From assembly GCF_030145815.1 (NCBI RefSeq), contig NZ_JAIXHL010000026.1, forward strand, positions 1 through 64,000: 64,000 nucleotides of DNA, written 5' to 3'. Source of the DNA: Sphingomonas sp. Its GTDB lineage: Bacteria; Pseudomonadota; Alphaproteobacteria; Sphingomonadales; Sphingomonadaceae. Positions 39,642-48,878 of the stretch are shown one piece after another; position 1 is the stretch's first letter, and each line of letters starts with the position of its first letter. A program made the position numbers and the translations under genes. Below the pieces are notes generated by a model. That model was not told the DNA's origin, did no database searches, and worked only from the letters and a program-made list of their open reading frames with translations.

Positions 39642-39681
39642 ATGCTGCAATGAGCGATAGGACAGGAAGAGGAGCGAGGCA

Positions 39682-40704
39682 ATGACCTGGATCACCAACC
39701 GCTGGTATGTCGCCGCATGGGATTCGGAGGTGGATCGCACGCCGATCGCGCGCACCATCTGTGGCGAACCGGTAATGCTCTACCGCAAGCTGGACCGCAG
39801 CGTGGTGGCGATGCGCGATGCGTGTCCGCACCGGCTGCTCCCGCTGTCGATGGGGTTCAAGGAGGGGGATTCGATCCGGTGCCGCTATCACGGGCTGCTG
39901 ATCGAGCCCGATGGCTGTGCCAGCGAAATGCCGATCAAGTCGGAGGCGGTGCCCAAGGCGGTGTGCGCGACTTTGTATCCGGTGGTCGAGAAGCATCGCT
40001 TTGTGTGGGTGTGGATCGGCGATGCGGCGAAGGCGGATCCGGCGACGATCCCCGATTTCTGGCCGTGCAGCGCGCCGGGATGGACGTTCGATGGCGGGTA
40101 TAATCACATCAGCTGCGATTACCGGCTGGTGATCGACAACCTCATGGACCTGTCCCACGAGACCTGGGTGCATCAGGGGTCGATCGGGCAGCACGAGATT
40201 ACCGAGGCGCCGATCGAGACGGTGGTCGATGGCGAGGAAGTGTTCGTCCGCCGCTGGATGCCGGGGATCGAGCCGCCGCCCTTCTGGCGCGACGCGCTGC
40301 GCTCGGCCGGGCCGGTCGATCGCTGGCAGGTGTGCCACTTCATCCCGCCGTCATCGGTGCTGATCGATGTCGGCGTGTCTCCGGCGGATGCGGGGGATAC
40401 GATCGAGGAGCATAATTCGGGGGTGCGCGGCTTCGTCGTCGATGCCATGACTCCGGAGACCGAAACGACGACTCACTATTTCTGGGGCATGGCGAGAAAC
40501 TTCGACATCGACGATGCCGGCTTCACCGCACGGTTCAAGGCGCAGCAGGGCCAGGTGTTCGACGAGGATGTCGAAGTGCTGGAGGCGCAGCAGCGCAGCA
40601 TAATGGCGAATCCCGACATGAAGCTGCGCGGCTATTCGATCGATCAGGGCAGCGTGCGGGCGCGGACGATCATCCGGAAATTGATGGAGGCGGAAGAGGC
40701 GTGA
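39682..40704 (+). CDS. vanA: Vanillate O-demethylase oxygenase subunit (Rieske type)
   Basis: 340 residues. Rieske 2Fe-2S ligands are C48, H50, C67 and H70 (CPH and CRYH). The mononuclear iron site is in DNLMDLSHETWVH with H159 and H164 and the bridging aspartate. Sequence around CPHRLLPLSMG and YHGLLIEPDG is typical of VanA, which oxidises the methoxy group of vanillate to give protocatechuate and formaldehyde. A relative acting on another methoxylated aromatic (such as syringate or 3-O-methylgallate) cannot be excluded. A reductase partner (VanB) is not encoded nearby. The ATG has AGGAAGAGGAG upstream. The MarR gene overlaps its stop. Confidence 0.88.
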   Translation: MTWITNRWYVAAWDSEVDRTPIARTICGEPVMLYRKLDRSVVAMRDACPHRLLPLSMGFKEGDSIRCRYHGLLIEPDGCASEMPIKSEAVPKAVCATLYPVVEKHRFVWVWIGDAAKADPATIPDFWPCSAPGWTFDGGYNHISCDYRLVIDNLMDLSHETWVHQGSIGQHEITEAPIETVVDGEEVFVRRWMPGIEPPPFWRDALRSAGPVDRWQVCHFIPPSSVLIDVGVSPADAGDTIEEHNSGVRGFVVDAMTPETETTTHYFWGMARNFDIDDAGFTARFKAQQGQVFDEDVEVLEAQQRSIMANPDMKLRGYSIDQGSVRARTIIRKLMEAEEA

Positions 40705-41126
40705 CGATTGGCCGCGGCGATCTCGAGGGCATTCTGGGGCTCAGGCTGCGGCGCGCGCATGGCGCGGTGCAGCGGCATTTCGTCGAGCATTTCGCCGATC
40801 TGGGGCTGACGCAGAAACAGGTATCGGTGCTGTGGCTGACGGGGGATCACCCCGATCTGGCGCAGACCGATCTCGCTCAGGCGCTCGACATGGATCGTGC
40901 GACGACGATGGCGCTGGTGCATGGGCTGGAGAAGCGCGGGCTGGTATCGCGCAGCCCGTCGCGTACCGATGGACGGCGGATCGCGTTCCGGCTGACCGAC
41001 GCGGGCGAAACCCTGCTGGCACAGGCAAAGGCCGCGATTCTGGAGCATGAAGCGTGGCTGAAGGCGCGATTCAGCGCCGCCGAACTGGCAACACTTGAGG
41101 AAATGCTCGCGCGCATCTATCGATAG
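40701..41126 (+). CDS. MarR-family transcriptional regulator
   Basis: 141 residues from a GTG that overlaps the vanA stop (GTGA). Winged helix: LTQKQVSVLWLTGDHPDLAQ, TDLAQALDMDRATTMALVHGLEKRGLV and the wing SRTDGRRIAFRLTDAG. MarR proteins are usually repressors released by phenolic ligands. Translational coupling to vanA suggests it senses vanillate or a related acid and controls the vanA/MetE-like promoters and perhaps the downstream permease. Confidence 0.9.
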   Translation: MTIGRGDLEGILGLRLRRAHGAVQRHFVEHFADLGLTQKQVSVLWLTGDHPDLAQTDLAQALDMDRATTMALVHGLEKRGLVSRSPSRTDGRRIAFRLTDAGETLLAQAKAAILEHEAWLKARFSAAELATLEEMLARIYR

Positions 41127-41174
41127 GTTGTTTTCAGATATAACAATGGCCGGAACGCGGCCAATGGAGGGGAA

Positions 41175-42488
41175 ATGGCTACCGATCCACGGGCGCTGAT
41201 CGATCAGGCACCGATGTCCCGCTTCCAATGGGGCGTGGTCGCGACGATGGTGGGGCTCAACGCGCTCGACGGGTTCGACGTGCTGTCGATCAGCTTTGCC
41301 GCCAACGGCATTCGCGAGGAATGGCAGCTCGGCCCCTCCGGCCTTGGGCTGGTGCTGTCGATGGAGCTGATCGGCATGGCGGTCGGATCGCTGTTCCTGG
41401 GTGGGATCGCCGACCGGATCGGGCGGCGCGCGACCATCCTGTCGTGCCTGGTGCTGATGACGATCGGCATGCTGGGTGCGGCGAGCGCGGCAAATGTCGA
41501 AATCCTGTCGGGCTGGCGCGTGCTGACCGGGTTGGGCATCGGCGGCATGCTCGCCGCGACCAATGCCGCTGTGGCGGAGGCGGCCAATGCGCAGCGCCGC
41601 TCGCTCGCCGTGGTGCTGATGGCGGCAGGCTATCCGGTCGGCACGATCGTCGGCGGATCGATCTCGGGCCTGCTGCTGGTGCATTTTGACTGGCGCGCGG
41701 TGTTCGTGTTCGGCGCGATCTGCTCGCTGCTGTTCATCCCGCTGGTGCTGTGGCGCGCGCCGGAGTCGATTGCGTTCCTGATGCACAAGCGTCCGCCCAA
41801 TGCGCTGGAGCGGATCAACGCGACGCTGGCGCGCATGGGGCACCCGCCGGTCGACGCCCTGCCCCCCGTGACCGACACGCCCAAGCGCAAGGTGCCGCTG
41901 GTCGCCCTGTTCTCACCGCAGCTCAGCCGGGCGACGATCCTGCTGACGCTGGCCTATCTGATGCACATCATGACCTTCTACTTCATCGTGAAGTGGATCC
42001 CGCCGATCGTGAAGGATATGGGCTTCCCGCCGCCCGAGGCGGCCGGTGTGCTGGTCTGGGCGAGCGTCGGCGGGGCGAGCGGGTCGCTGGTGCTGGGGCT
42101 GCTGACGGGCAAGATCCGGCTGCTCGCGCTGACCATCGTCGCGATGCTGCTGTCGACCGGCCTCGTCATCCTGTTCGGGCAGGGGCAGAGCGATCTGGCC
42201 GGGCTGTCGATGGTCGCGGCTGCGGCGGGCTTTGCCACCAACGCCGGGGTGGTCGGGCTGTACGCGCTGATCGCCCAGTCCTTCCCGACCAGCGTCCGCG
42301 CCAGCGCGACCGGATTTGTCATCGGCGTCGGGCGCGGTGGCTCCGCGCTGGCACCGGCGCTCGCCGGGTTCCTGTTCGCGGCGGGCTATCAGCTCCAGAC
42401 GGTGGCGATCATGATGGGCCTCGGCTCGATCGTCGCGGCCGGTGCGCTGCTGGCGATGCGTGGGTGGAAGCCACCTGAGGCGGGGTGA
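41175..42488 (+). CDS. MFS transporter, aromatic acid:H+ symporter type
   Basis: 437 residues, twelve predicted membrane helices. AAHS-family markers are LDGFDVLSISFAANGI (with the essential aspartate of helix 1), GGIADRIGRRATIL between helices 2 and 3, and the helix 4-5 stretch TGLGIGGMLAATNAAVAEAANAQRRS. Related permeases (PcaK, VanK) take up protocatechuate, 4-hydroxybenzoate or vanillate. GAGGGGA precedes the ATG. It follows the MarR gene by 48 nt, and TTGTT/AACAA half sites at 41128 and 41142 could form an operator of its own. Confidence 0.88.
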   Translation: MATDPRALIDQAPMSRFQWGVVATMVGLNALDGFDVLSISFAANGIREEWQLGPSGLGLVLSMELIGMAVGSLFLGGIADRIGRRATILSCLVLMTIGMLGAASAANVEILSGWRVLTGLGIGGMLAATNAAVAEAANAQRRSLAVVLMAAGYPVGTIVGGSISGLLLVHFDWRAVFVFGAICSLLFIPLVLWRAPESIAFLMHKRPPNALERINATLARMGHPPVDALPPVTDTPKRKVPLVALFSPQLSRATILLTLAYLMHIMTFYFIVKWIPPIVKDMGFPPPEAAGVLVWASVGGASGSLVLGLLTGKIRLLALTIVAMLLSTGLVILFGQGQSDLAGLSMVAAAAGFATNAGVVGLYALIAQSFPTSVRASATGFVIGVGRGGSALAPALAGFLFAAGYQLQTVAIMMGLGSIVAAGALLAMRGWKPPEAG

Positions 42489-42495
42489 ACGCCGC

Positions 42496-44016
42496 TCAGG
42501 ACCCCACTAACGACCTGCGGGACATGTAGCGGACCAGCGCCGGATCAACCGCGCAGCGATAGGAGGACGCGGCTTCGGTCGGTCCTTTCCGGTCCCAGCG
42601 CGCGGCTTGCGGATAGGGGCAGAGCGTGCGGGTGAACCGCTCCCTGCCCTCCTCGATCTTGGTGGCGGTGAGCCGCGTCGGGGCCTGCCCCTTTTCAACC
42701 CAGTGGATCAGCGACCACAGCACATCGCGCGATGGGTCGCCGGGCCAGCTCAGGTGCCCCGACGCGCCAAACTGGTCGGCTCCCGGACCGCGCGCGCAGT
42801 GGTACATGCCGGGGGCCATGAACAGGCGGACGCTGTCGTCCAGCTTGGCGAGCCCGCCATGGGCGCGAGCGAGCGCGGCATAATAGTCGATCGTCGGGCC
42901 GGCGTTGGTCGAGGGGTCGGCCCAACCCTGATAGAGGATCGCCTTGCCGCCCGCCCGGATGAACGGCTGGATTGCGACCTTGTCGGCGCGCAGCTCGGGC
43001 ATTTTGCGGTTGGCGGCGAGCAGGTCGCGGCTGCGCTGGAAGCTGTCCTCGTTCCAGTTCGCGTCGTCGTACACGCCATCGGCCCACATCGCGCGCAGCA
43101 GCGGCGATGGCGGACCGGGGCGCGTGCGGACGCCCGCGAACAGGCCGCCGTCCATTGCCCTGCCCGCCTCGTCGCGCATCGGCGCGCGGATCAGGTCGAG
43201 CATCTTGAGCTTGGGTGCGGTCAGGCAGGCTTCGGTCTGGCCGGGCTTGCACAGCAACGTCGCGGTCTTGAACGTGCAGACGAGCGGCTTGCTGATCACC
43301 CCGTCCTTCACGCCATCCTGCGTATCGCACGCGGCGGTGGCCTTGCTTTCGTAGAGGGCCCAGTCGGCGTCGCTCAGCGCGCCTGCCGGGGTCCATTTCT
43401 GCTGCAGCGCGAACCACAGCATCCGCACCGATTGGAGCGGCATATACGGCCCCGGTGCGCCGGCGATGACCCCGTCATAGTCGCCGGGGTAGTTCTGCAT
43501 TTGCTTGAGCGCCTGACGCCCGCCGCCCGAGCAGCCGGTGAAATAGCTCTTGTCCACCGTGCGGCCGTAGAATTTGGCGGCGAGTGCTTTGGCCGCGATG
43601 GCGGTCAAATGGACCGCGCGATGTTCGTAATCGACCCGCGCCTTGGGATCGGCCATCCAGCGCGCCTGGGTCACCTTGTGCCCGCTGTCGGTGGTGACGG
43701 TGGCAAAGCCCTCCCCCACCCGGCGGCTCATGTCGGTATAGTTGTAGACTCCAGCATCGCCGCCCACGCCCGCACCGAGCAGGCGGCCGTTCCACGTCGC
43801 GGGAAGCCAGAGTTCGAAGCCGATAGTGCCCTCGATCACCCCCTCGACCCGGCACAGCGGGACGCTGACCGGACCGCCGCGATAGAAGCTGGTGGTCTGC
43901 GGCGTCCAGCTGGGCGCGGGGGTGATGGCTGTCGCCGCGGTGACGGTCACCCCGCCCGGATGCGCGCCCGTGAGGGACGCGCACCCGGCCAGGGCTGCGG
44001 CGAGCAGTGCCGGCAT
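42496..44016 (-). CDS. Tannase/feruloyl-esterase family lipoprotein
   Basis: 506 residues. It starts MPALLAAALAGCAS, a lipobox with the cysteine at residue 12, so it should be a lipid-anchored periplasmic or outer-membrane enzyme. Tannase-family marks are the nucleophile motif GCSGGGRQALKQMQNYP with the cysteine next to the serine, the acidic WADPSTNAG segment and the histidine-cysteine pair in MYHCARG, giving the CS-D-HC disulfide-linked triad. Family enzymes cut galloyl, feruloyl or other aromatic acid esters. The ATG lies inside the stop of the TonB receptor gene (TGATG), so the two are coupled; it is the last gene of the five-gene operon. Confidence 0.9.
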   Translation of the reverse strand: MPALLAAALAGCASLTGAHPGGVTVTAATAITPAPSWTPQTTSFYRGGPVSVPLCRVEGVIEGTIGFELWLPATWNGRLLGAGVGGDAGVYNYTDMSRRVGEGFATVTTDSGHKVTQARWMADPKARVDYEHRAVHLTAIAAKALAAKFYGRTVDKSYFTGCSGGGRQALKQMQNYPGDYDGVIAGAPGPYMPLQSVRMLWFALQQKWTPAGALSDADWALYESKATAACDTQDGVKDGVISKPLVCTFKTATLLCKPGQTEACLTAPKLKMLDLIRAPMRDEAGRAMDGGLFAGVRTRPGPPSPLLRAMWADGVYDDANWNEDSFQRSRDLLAANRKMPELRADKVAIQPFIRAGGKAILYQGWADPSTNAGPTIDYYAALARAHGGLAKLDDSVRLFMAPGMYHCARGPGADQFGASGHLSWPGDPSRDVLWSLIHWVEKGQAPTRLTATKIEEGRERFTRTLCPYPQAARWDRKGPTEAASSYRCAVDPALVRYMSRRSLVGS

Positions 44017-46649
44017 CAGAACTTCACGTTCGCCGTGATCGCGAACATGCGCGGGATCGGGTTCGACGCCTGCGGGTCGAAGCCGTTGGTCGTGTCGACG
44101 AAGGGCGGATCCTCGTCGAACAGGTTGCGCACATCCAGCGACAGGTTGATCCGGTCGGTGAAGTCATAGCCGACCAGCAGGTCGAACGTGTCGTAGTTGC
44201 TGACATCGCGCACCACAGTCGAGGTGGTGTTGGTGTAGCCGTTGAGGTGGTTCCAGGTCAGGCGCGATTTGAACCCGCCGACCTTCGCGCCGATGTCCGC
44301 CTGGGTGCGGAATTTCTGGGTGAAACCGATCGTGTCGAGCACATTGACCAGCCCCGCGCCCGGCACCGCTTCGAACAGATAGTCGAGGATATAGGTGCCC
44401 TGAATCCCTGCATCGAGCTCCACCCCGCCCCAGTTCCAGCGATAGGCGGCGGTGAAATCGAGCCCGCGGAACAGCGAGGTGCCGAGATTCTGGCGACGGC
44501 CATCGGCGATGAACGTCACCAGCGACTGGTTGATCGCCTGGTTGATCGGCAGGCCCGAATTGACCAGCGCGCTGATCTGCGCCGGGGTCGGATTGAACTG
44601 CACGAACTGGCTGTAGATCGGGTTGGTGAGCAGGCCGGGCGTGCCGCGCAGCGCCTGAATCTGGTCGGTATAGTCGATCCGGAAATAGTTGAGCGACGCG
44701 GTGAAGCCGGGGATTTCCGGCGGCGTCACATCGACGCCGAACGACCAGGTGGTCGCCTGTTCGGGCTTCAGATTGGGATTGCCGCCGGCGATGCCGATAC
44801 CGATCTGGTTGCCGCTGGGCCCGGGCAGCGTATCGAAATACAGGCCGGCGCCGCCGCCGACGGTCGACACTTCGGTAAAGGTCGGCGCGCGGAACGAGGT
44901 GCCGTAGGTCCCCTTGAGCACCAGCCCGGTCCAGGGCGAGTAGGTCACGCCGATCTTGGGATTCGTGGTGCTGCCGAAATCGCTGTAATTCTCATGCCGC
45001 AGCGCGAGGCTGAGGTTGAGGCGCTCAAGGCCCGGCGCGGCATTGTCGGCACCGACGATCGGCACGAACAGTTCGGCGAAGACCGCGTCGACATTGCGGC
45101 TTCCGTCACTGGCGGTGCGGACCTGCGTTGCGGCCTGTCCGGTGAGCAGCGAGGTGTAGGTATATTCGACGCGATGCTCGGCACCGAGCGCGATGCGGAC
45201 ATTGCCGCCTGGGATCGCGAACAGCGACCCGTCCATCTGCGCGTTGATGACCTCAAGCCGGGTCTTGCCCTCGATCACGAAGTAATTGTCGGTGATCCGC
45301 GCGAGCGTCGCCGGGTTGTTCGCGCCGCCGAACACGTTGAGCGCGGTGGCCGGGTTGGTGTCGGCAAGCGCGGCATTGAGCGCGCCGGCATTGATGCCCG
45401 AGCGGCGGCGGTCGGCGACCTCTTCCGACCGGCCCTGAGCATAATAGACCGTGCCCTGGAAGTCGCCGAACAGGTCGGCCTCGACCCCGCCCGACACGTT
45501 CCAGGTGCTGGCCCAATAGGGGTTGGGCAGCGCACCGGTCGCGCCGAGGAAGGTCGTCTGGACCGTCACCGACGTCGCGCCGGGGACCGGGGAGACGAAG
45601 AAGGGGTTGGTGCTCGGCACGGTCGCGTTCGCGGTCGGGTTGAACAGCAAGGTGCCGCTGCGCCGCGAGTAGAAGCCGTCGGCGAAGATGCGGATTCCGT
45701 CGGTGATGTCCTGGCTCACCGCCGCCACGCCGCTCCAACGTTCCTGATCGGGGATGACCTGGGCAATGTCGCGGAATTCGCAGAGGTTGCGGGTGTTGGC
45801 GACGAGGCTGCCGACCGTACCGGGCGTCACGCCGCCCGCGGGAATCGCATAGTTGACCCCGCCCGCGACGATGGTGCCGGGCGCGCAGTTGGTGCCGCGC
45901 AGGTCGCGCCCGCCCCGGCTGCGATTGTCGGAGGTGTAGAAGTCGAGTTCGGAGCCGAACAGATTGTTGTTCTTGGCATATTCGCCGGCGGCCATGATCC
46001 AGCCGCTATCCCATTTATGCCCGAGCAATATGGCGGCCTGCGCCTCGTAATAGTCGGCTTCGGTGATGCCGTAGCGGCCGCGCACCTCGATCCCGGAGAA
46101 ATCCTTGCGCAGGATCAGGTTGACCACGCCGGCGACCGCGTCCGAGCCATAGACGGCGGAGGTGCCGTCGGCGACGACCTCGATCCGGCCGAGCGCGATC
46201 GAGGGGATGGCGGAGGGATCGGTGAACTGGCCCTGCGTCCCCTGTGGCGGCAGGCGCTTGCCGTCATACAAAAGTAGCGTGGCGTTGGTGGACAGGCCGC
46301 GCAGGTTGATGCCGGCGCCGCGCGTGGCATTGGCCGCGCCGTTCTGAGCGCTGCCGCCGGCACGGTTCGCGCCCAGCGACACGACCTGCGGCACGCGGCG
46401 GAGGATGTCGTTGGTCGAGGTGACCGGCTCTTCCATGATCTGGTCGGCATCGATCGCGATCACTGCCGAGCCGACCGGGTCGATGCCGCGGATGCGGCTG
46501 CCGGTGACGACGATGTCCTGTTCGGCGGCCTGCGCGTCGATGGCCGGAGTCTCTTCCTGCGCGAGGGCCGGGCTGGCGATGGCGAGCGCGAGCGCGCCCA
46601 ATGCGCTGCGGCCCAACAGGGTCGACGGGCGACAAATGGTGTTGGTCAT
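44016..46649 (-). CDS. TonB-dependent outer-membrane receptor coupled to tannase-family esterase
   Basis: 877 residues from the ATG at 46649, preceded by AGGAGGGG; an upstream in-frame extension lacks a signal peptide. Signal peptide ends SPALA. The TonB-box-like DIVVTGSRIRG, plug elements GINLRGLSTNATLLLYDGKRLPP and IEVVADGTSAVYGSDAVAGVVN, and a barrel ending NVKF are present. The downstream esterase gene begins within its stop codon. The pair probably imports an aromatic ester or its oligomers. Genes upstream on the strand are a permease, a CapA-like protein and a P450. Confidence 0.92.
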   Translation of the reverse strand: MTNTICRPSTLLGRSALGALALAIASPALAQEETPAIDAQAAEQDIVVTGSRIRGIDPVGSAVIAIDADQIMEEPVTSTNDILRRVPQVVSLGANRAGGSAQNGAANATRGAGINLRGLSTNATLLLYDGKRLPPQGTQGQFTDPSAIPSIALGRIEVVADGTSAVYGSDAVAGVVNLILRKDFSGIEVRGRYGITEADYYEAQAAILLGHKWDSGWIMAAGEYAKNNNLFGSELDFYTSDNRSRGGRDLRGTNCAPGTIVAGGVNYAIPAGGVTPGTVGSLVANTRNLCEFRDIAQVIPDQERWSGVAAVSQDITDGIRIFADGFYSRRSGTLLFNPTANATVPSTNPFFVSPVPGATSVTVQTTFLGATGALPNPYWASTWNVSGGVEADLFGDFQGTVYYAQGRSEEVADRRRSGINAGALNAALADTNPATALNVFGGANNPATLARITDNYFVIEGKTRLEVINAQMDGSLFAIPGGNVRIALGAEHRVEYTYTSLLTGQAATQVRTASDGSRNVDAVFAELFVPIVGADNAAPGLERLNLSLALRHENYSDFGSTTNPKIGVTYSPWTGLVLKGTYGTSFRAPTFTEVSTVGGGAGLYFDTLPGPSGNQIGIGIAGGNPNLKPEQATTWSFGVDVTPPEIPGFTASLNYFRIDYTDQIQALRGTPGLLTNPIYSQFVQFNPTPAQISALVNSGLPINQAINQSLVTFIADGRRQNLGTSLFRGLDFTAAYRWNWGGVELDAGIQGTYILDYLFEAVPGAGLVNVLDTIGFTQKFRTQADIGAKVGGFKSRLTWNHLNGYTNTTSTVVRDVSNYDTFDLLVGYDFTDRINLSLDVRNLFDEDPPFVDTTNGFDPQASNPIPRMFAITANVKF

Positions 46650-46713
46650 TTCATTCCCCTCCTTATGTTCAGCCCGCCTGTCTCTGCGGGTCGAATGAAC
46701 GCGATGGTTTGTT

Positions 46714-47760
46714 TCAGGTGGTTTCCGCACGCGCCGCCCGGGCGGGCCGGTCGGCAAAGCGCGGGGCAAGCGAAAGCAACACGATGGCGGCGATCAGGAT
46801 TCCGGCACCGACCAGCTCGGCCGGGCGCGGATGCGGCAGGCCCCAGACCCAGGCGAGGATCAATGCACCGCCGACGCCCGCGACGAGGCTGGCGGCGCGC
46901 TCCAGCGGCACGCAGTACGCGTTCTCGCGCGGGTCGAGCAGGATGATGATCGCGAAGACCGAGACGATGGTGAGCGTGATGCCGATGCCGAGCAGCGGCC
47001 AGATCACCGGATCGGTCCACACCGAGATAAAGCCCCAGCCGAGCGCGCCCGACTGGCTGCCAATGCCCGAGGCGGAGATCGCCGCGAGAATCGCAACCGA
47101 CAGCGGCAGCGCGAACACCTTTTCCTCGACGAAATATTGCCGGACGCTGGCGGGATCGCCGCTCTTCGACACCTTGGTCATCACGATCAGGCGGACGAAG
47201 TAGCCGATGGTGTAGAGCACCACCGTCAGGATAGCGAGTGGCGGGAGATACAGGCCGCCCCGGTCCTTCAGCGTGATCACCATCGCGGCCAGCACCATCA
47301 CCAGCGCAGTCCAGCTCCACCAGCGCACGCGGCGGCCGAAGATCAGGTCGACGATCGGCGCGATGATCAGGATGTCGCCGCGCATCAACAGCTGGATGAA
47401 CGGGATGCTGACGCCTTCGAAGGTGAAGGAGAGCGGCACGGTGAACAGCACCAGCGCGGTGCCGAGCCCCGAATACATGGTATATTTGGTCGGCACCGGG
47501 ATGCGGCGACCGAGCACCATCACGCCATGCGCGTCCTTGTGCCAGCCCGACCACCAGATGAAGAGATAGGTCAGCACGGTCGAGATGATCAGCGACGCAG
47601 GGAGCGTCTCAAGGCCGGTCAGCGGACGGCCGAGGCCGGGATGGACCGTGCTCGTCACCAGCTTGGTGATGATGACGTTGGGCAGATAAGCGATGAGATA
47701 GAGGAAAACATAGCCTTCCAGGGGGAAGCCCGATGCGGTTGCGGGTTTGCCGTCGCTCAT
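46714..47760 (-). CDS. Ten-helix inner-membrane protein, DMT/EamA-like
   Basis: 348 residues with about ten hydrophobic helices and short loops. Helices 3-5 (around YSGLGTALVLFTVPLSF, LLMRGDILIIAPIVDLIFGRR and WTALVMVLAAMVITL) show the spacing of EamA/DMT transporters, in which a conserved acidic or arginine-containing turn follows helix 4. I do not recognise a closer family. The gene overlaps the CapA-like gene by 4 nt (ATGA) and precedes the TonB receptor by 64 nt, so an inner-membrane uptake or efflux step for the operon's substrate is the likely role (inference). Confidence 0.65.
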   Translation of the reverse strand: MSDGKPATASGFPLEGYVFLYLIAYLPNVIITKLVTSTVHPGLGRPLTGLETLPASLIISTVLTYLFIWWSGWHKDAHGVMVLGRRIPVPTKYTMYSGLGTALVLFTVPLSFTFEGVSIPFIQLLMRGDILIIAPIVDLIFGRRVRWWSWTALVMVLAAMVITLKDRGGLYLPPLAILTVVLYTIGYFVRLIVMTKVSKSGDPASVRQYFVEEKVFALPLSVAILAAISASGIGSQSGALGWGFISVWTDPVIWPLLGIGITLTIVSVFAIIILLDPRENAYCVPLERAASLVAGVGGALILAWVWGLPHPRPAELVGAGILIAAIVLLSLAPRFADRPARAARAETT

Positions 47761-48878
47761 GCCGCGGCTTCCAGGACGACCATGTCACTCTCCACACGAT
47801 AGCGGGCGTTGAGCCCTGCTTCGGCGGTCACGGCCGCCATGTAGTCGACGATTTCAGCGTGCCGGTCGTTGCCCGGTTCGACGAAGCGCGGCACGGCGTC
47901 GCGGTCGATATAGAGCGGGAGGAAGCCCGAGCGGACGATGCGCCCGTTGGCGATCTCGAACCGCGCGACCAGCGACATGCGCGATGCCTTGGGAAAATTG
48001 TACAGGCTTTCGAAGTCCGGCTCCCACTCCTCGGCGAGCACGCGGATTTCGTTGAAGCTTTTCGACGCGGCGTGGACCGGGTCCATGCGCAGGTCGGTGG
48101 CGAAGTTGCACAGCGAGTAGAAGACCGGCGCACCGTCGATGACCTCGCAGCCCTTCAGGATGTGCGGGTGGCCGCCGAGGATCGCGTCGGCCCCGGCGGC
48201 GACTGCAGCACGCGCGACATCGCGCTGATAGTCGGCGATGCTCGCGCGGACGAAATGGATGCCCCAGTGGAGCGAGACGAAGACGAGGTCAGCATCGGCC
48301 TTGGCAGCGCGGATATCCGCCTCGAGCGCCGCGAGATCCTCGCGGTGCGGGAAGGTGTGGATGCGCGCGGGGGTGCCGGGCTGGTCATGTTCGATCTGTT
48401 CGTAGAGCGTGTGCGCGCGCATCGGGGCACAACCGGGGCGGCGTTCCTCCGCCCAATAGCTGTGCGGGAGGATGGTGCAGTAAGCGAGGATCGCGACGCG
48501 CGTTCCATCGCCGAGCGTGATCTTCACGGGCTTGCGCGCTTCGGCGATATTCGCCCCTGCCCCGACGACCTTGAGCCCGACGCGCTCGAGGTTCGCCTTG
48601 GTCTCGAAAAAGGCGTCATTGCCCCAGTCGAGGACGTGGTTGCCCGCCATCGAAATGACGTCGAATCCGGCGCGCGCGAGTGCATCAGCACCGTCTGGGC
48701 GGGCGAGCACGGCGTGGCGCGCTTGCGGCAGGCGGACGCCCTTTTCGGCGAAGCTAGTTTCCAGCTGGGCGAAGGCGATGTCGGCGGCGTGCAGCACGTC
48801 ACGGGTTGCGACATAGCTCTCGTCATAATCGTCGCGATCGGGGGCGAGGTCGCCCGCGGCGAGGAAAATATGGGTCAT
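47757..48878 (-). CDS. CapA-like metallophosphatase-fold protein, soluble
   Basis: 373 residues. The PGA_cap/CapA family fold is shown by AAGDLAPD at the start, SMAGNHVLDWGN (N-H metal site), VFVSLHWGIHF and the late ILGGHPHILKG, together a calcineurin-like dimetal site. Unlike CapA of capsule systems there is no signal peptide or membrane anchor, so the protein should be cytoplasmic. It overlaps the P450 gene by 4 nt and the permease gene by 4 nt, so it is part of a catabolic operon. The reaction is unknown; hydrolysis of a phosphate or related ester or amide is possible. Confidence 0.8.
   Translation of the reverse strand: MTHIFLAAGDLAPDRDDYDESYVATRDVLHAADIAFAQLETSFAEKGVRLPQARHAVLARPDGADALARAGFDVISMAGNHVLDWGNDAFFETKANLERVGLKVVGAGANIAEARKPVKITLGDGTRVAILAYCTILPHSYWAEERRPGCAPMRAHTLYEQIEHDQPGTPARIHTFPHREDLAALEADIRAAKADADLVFVSLHWGIHFVRASIADYQRDVARAAVAAGADAILGGHPHILKGCEVIDGAPVFYSLCNFATDLRMDPVHAASKSFNEIRVLAEEWEPDFESLYNFPKASRMSLVARFEIANGRIVRSGFLPLYIDRDAVPRFVEPGNDRHAEIVDYMAAVTAEAGLNARYRVESDMVVLEAAA

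Noticed and set aside
39602..39681. A SAM-type riboswitch before the MetE-like gene
   Set aside because: The 80-nt spacer is shared with vanA and holds only a simple palindrome and two ribosome sites; no room for a riboswitch fold.
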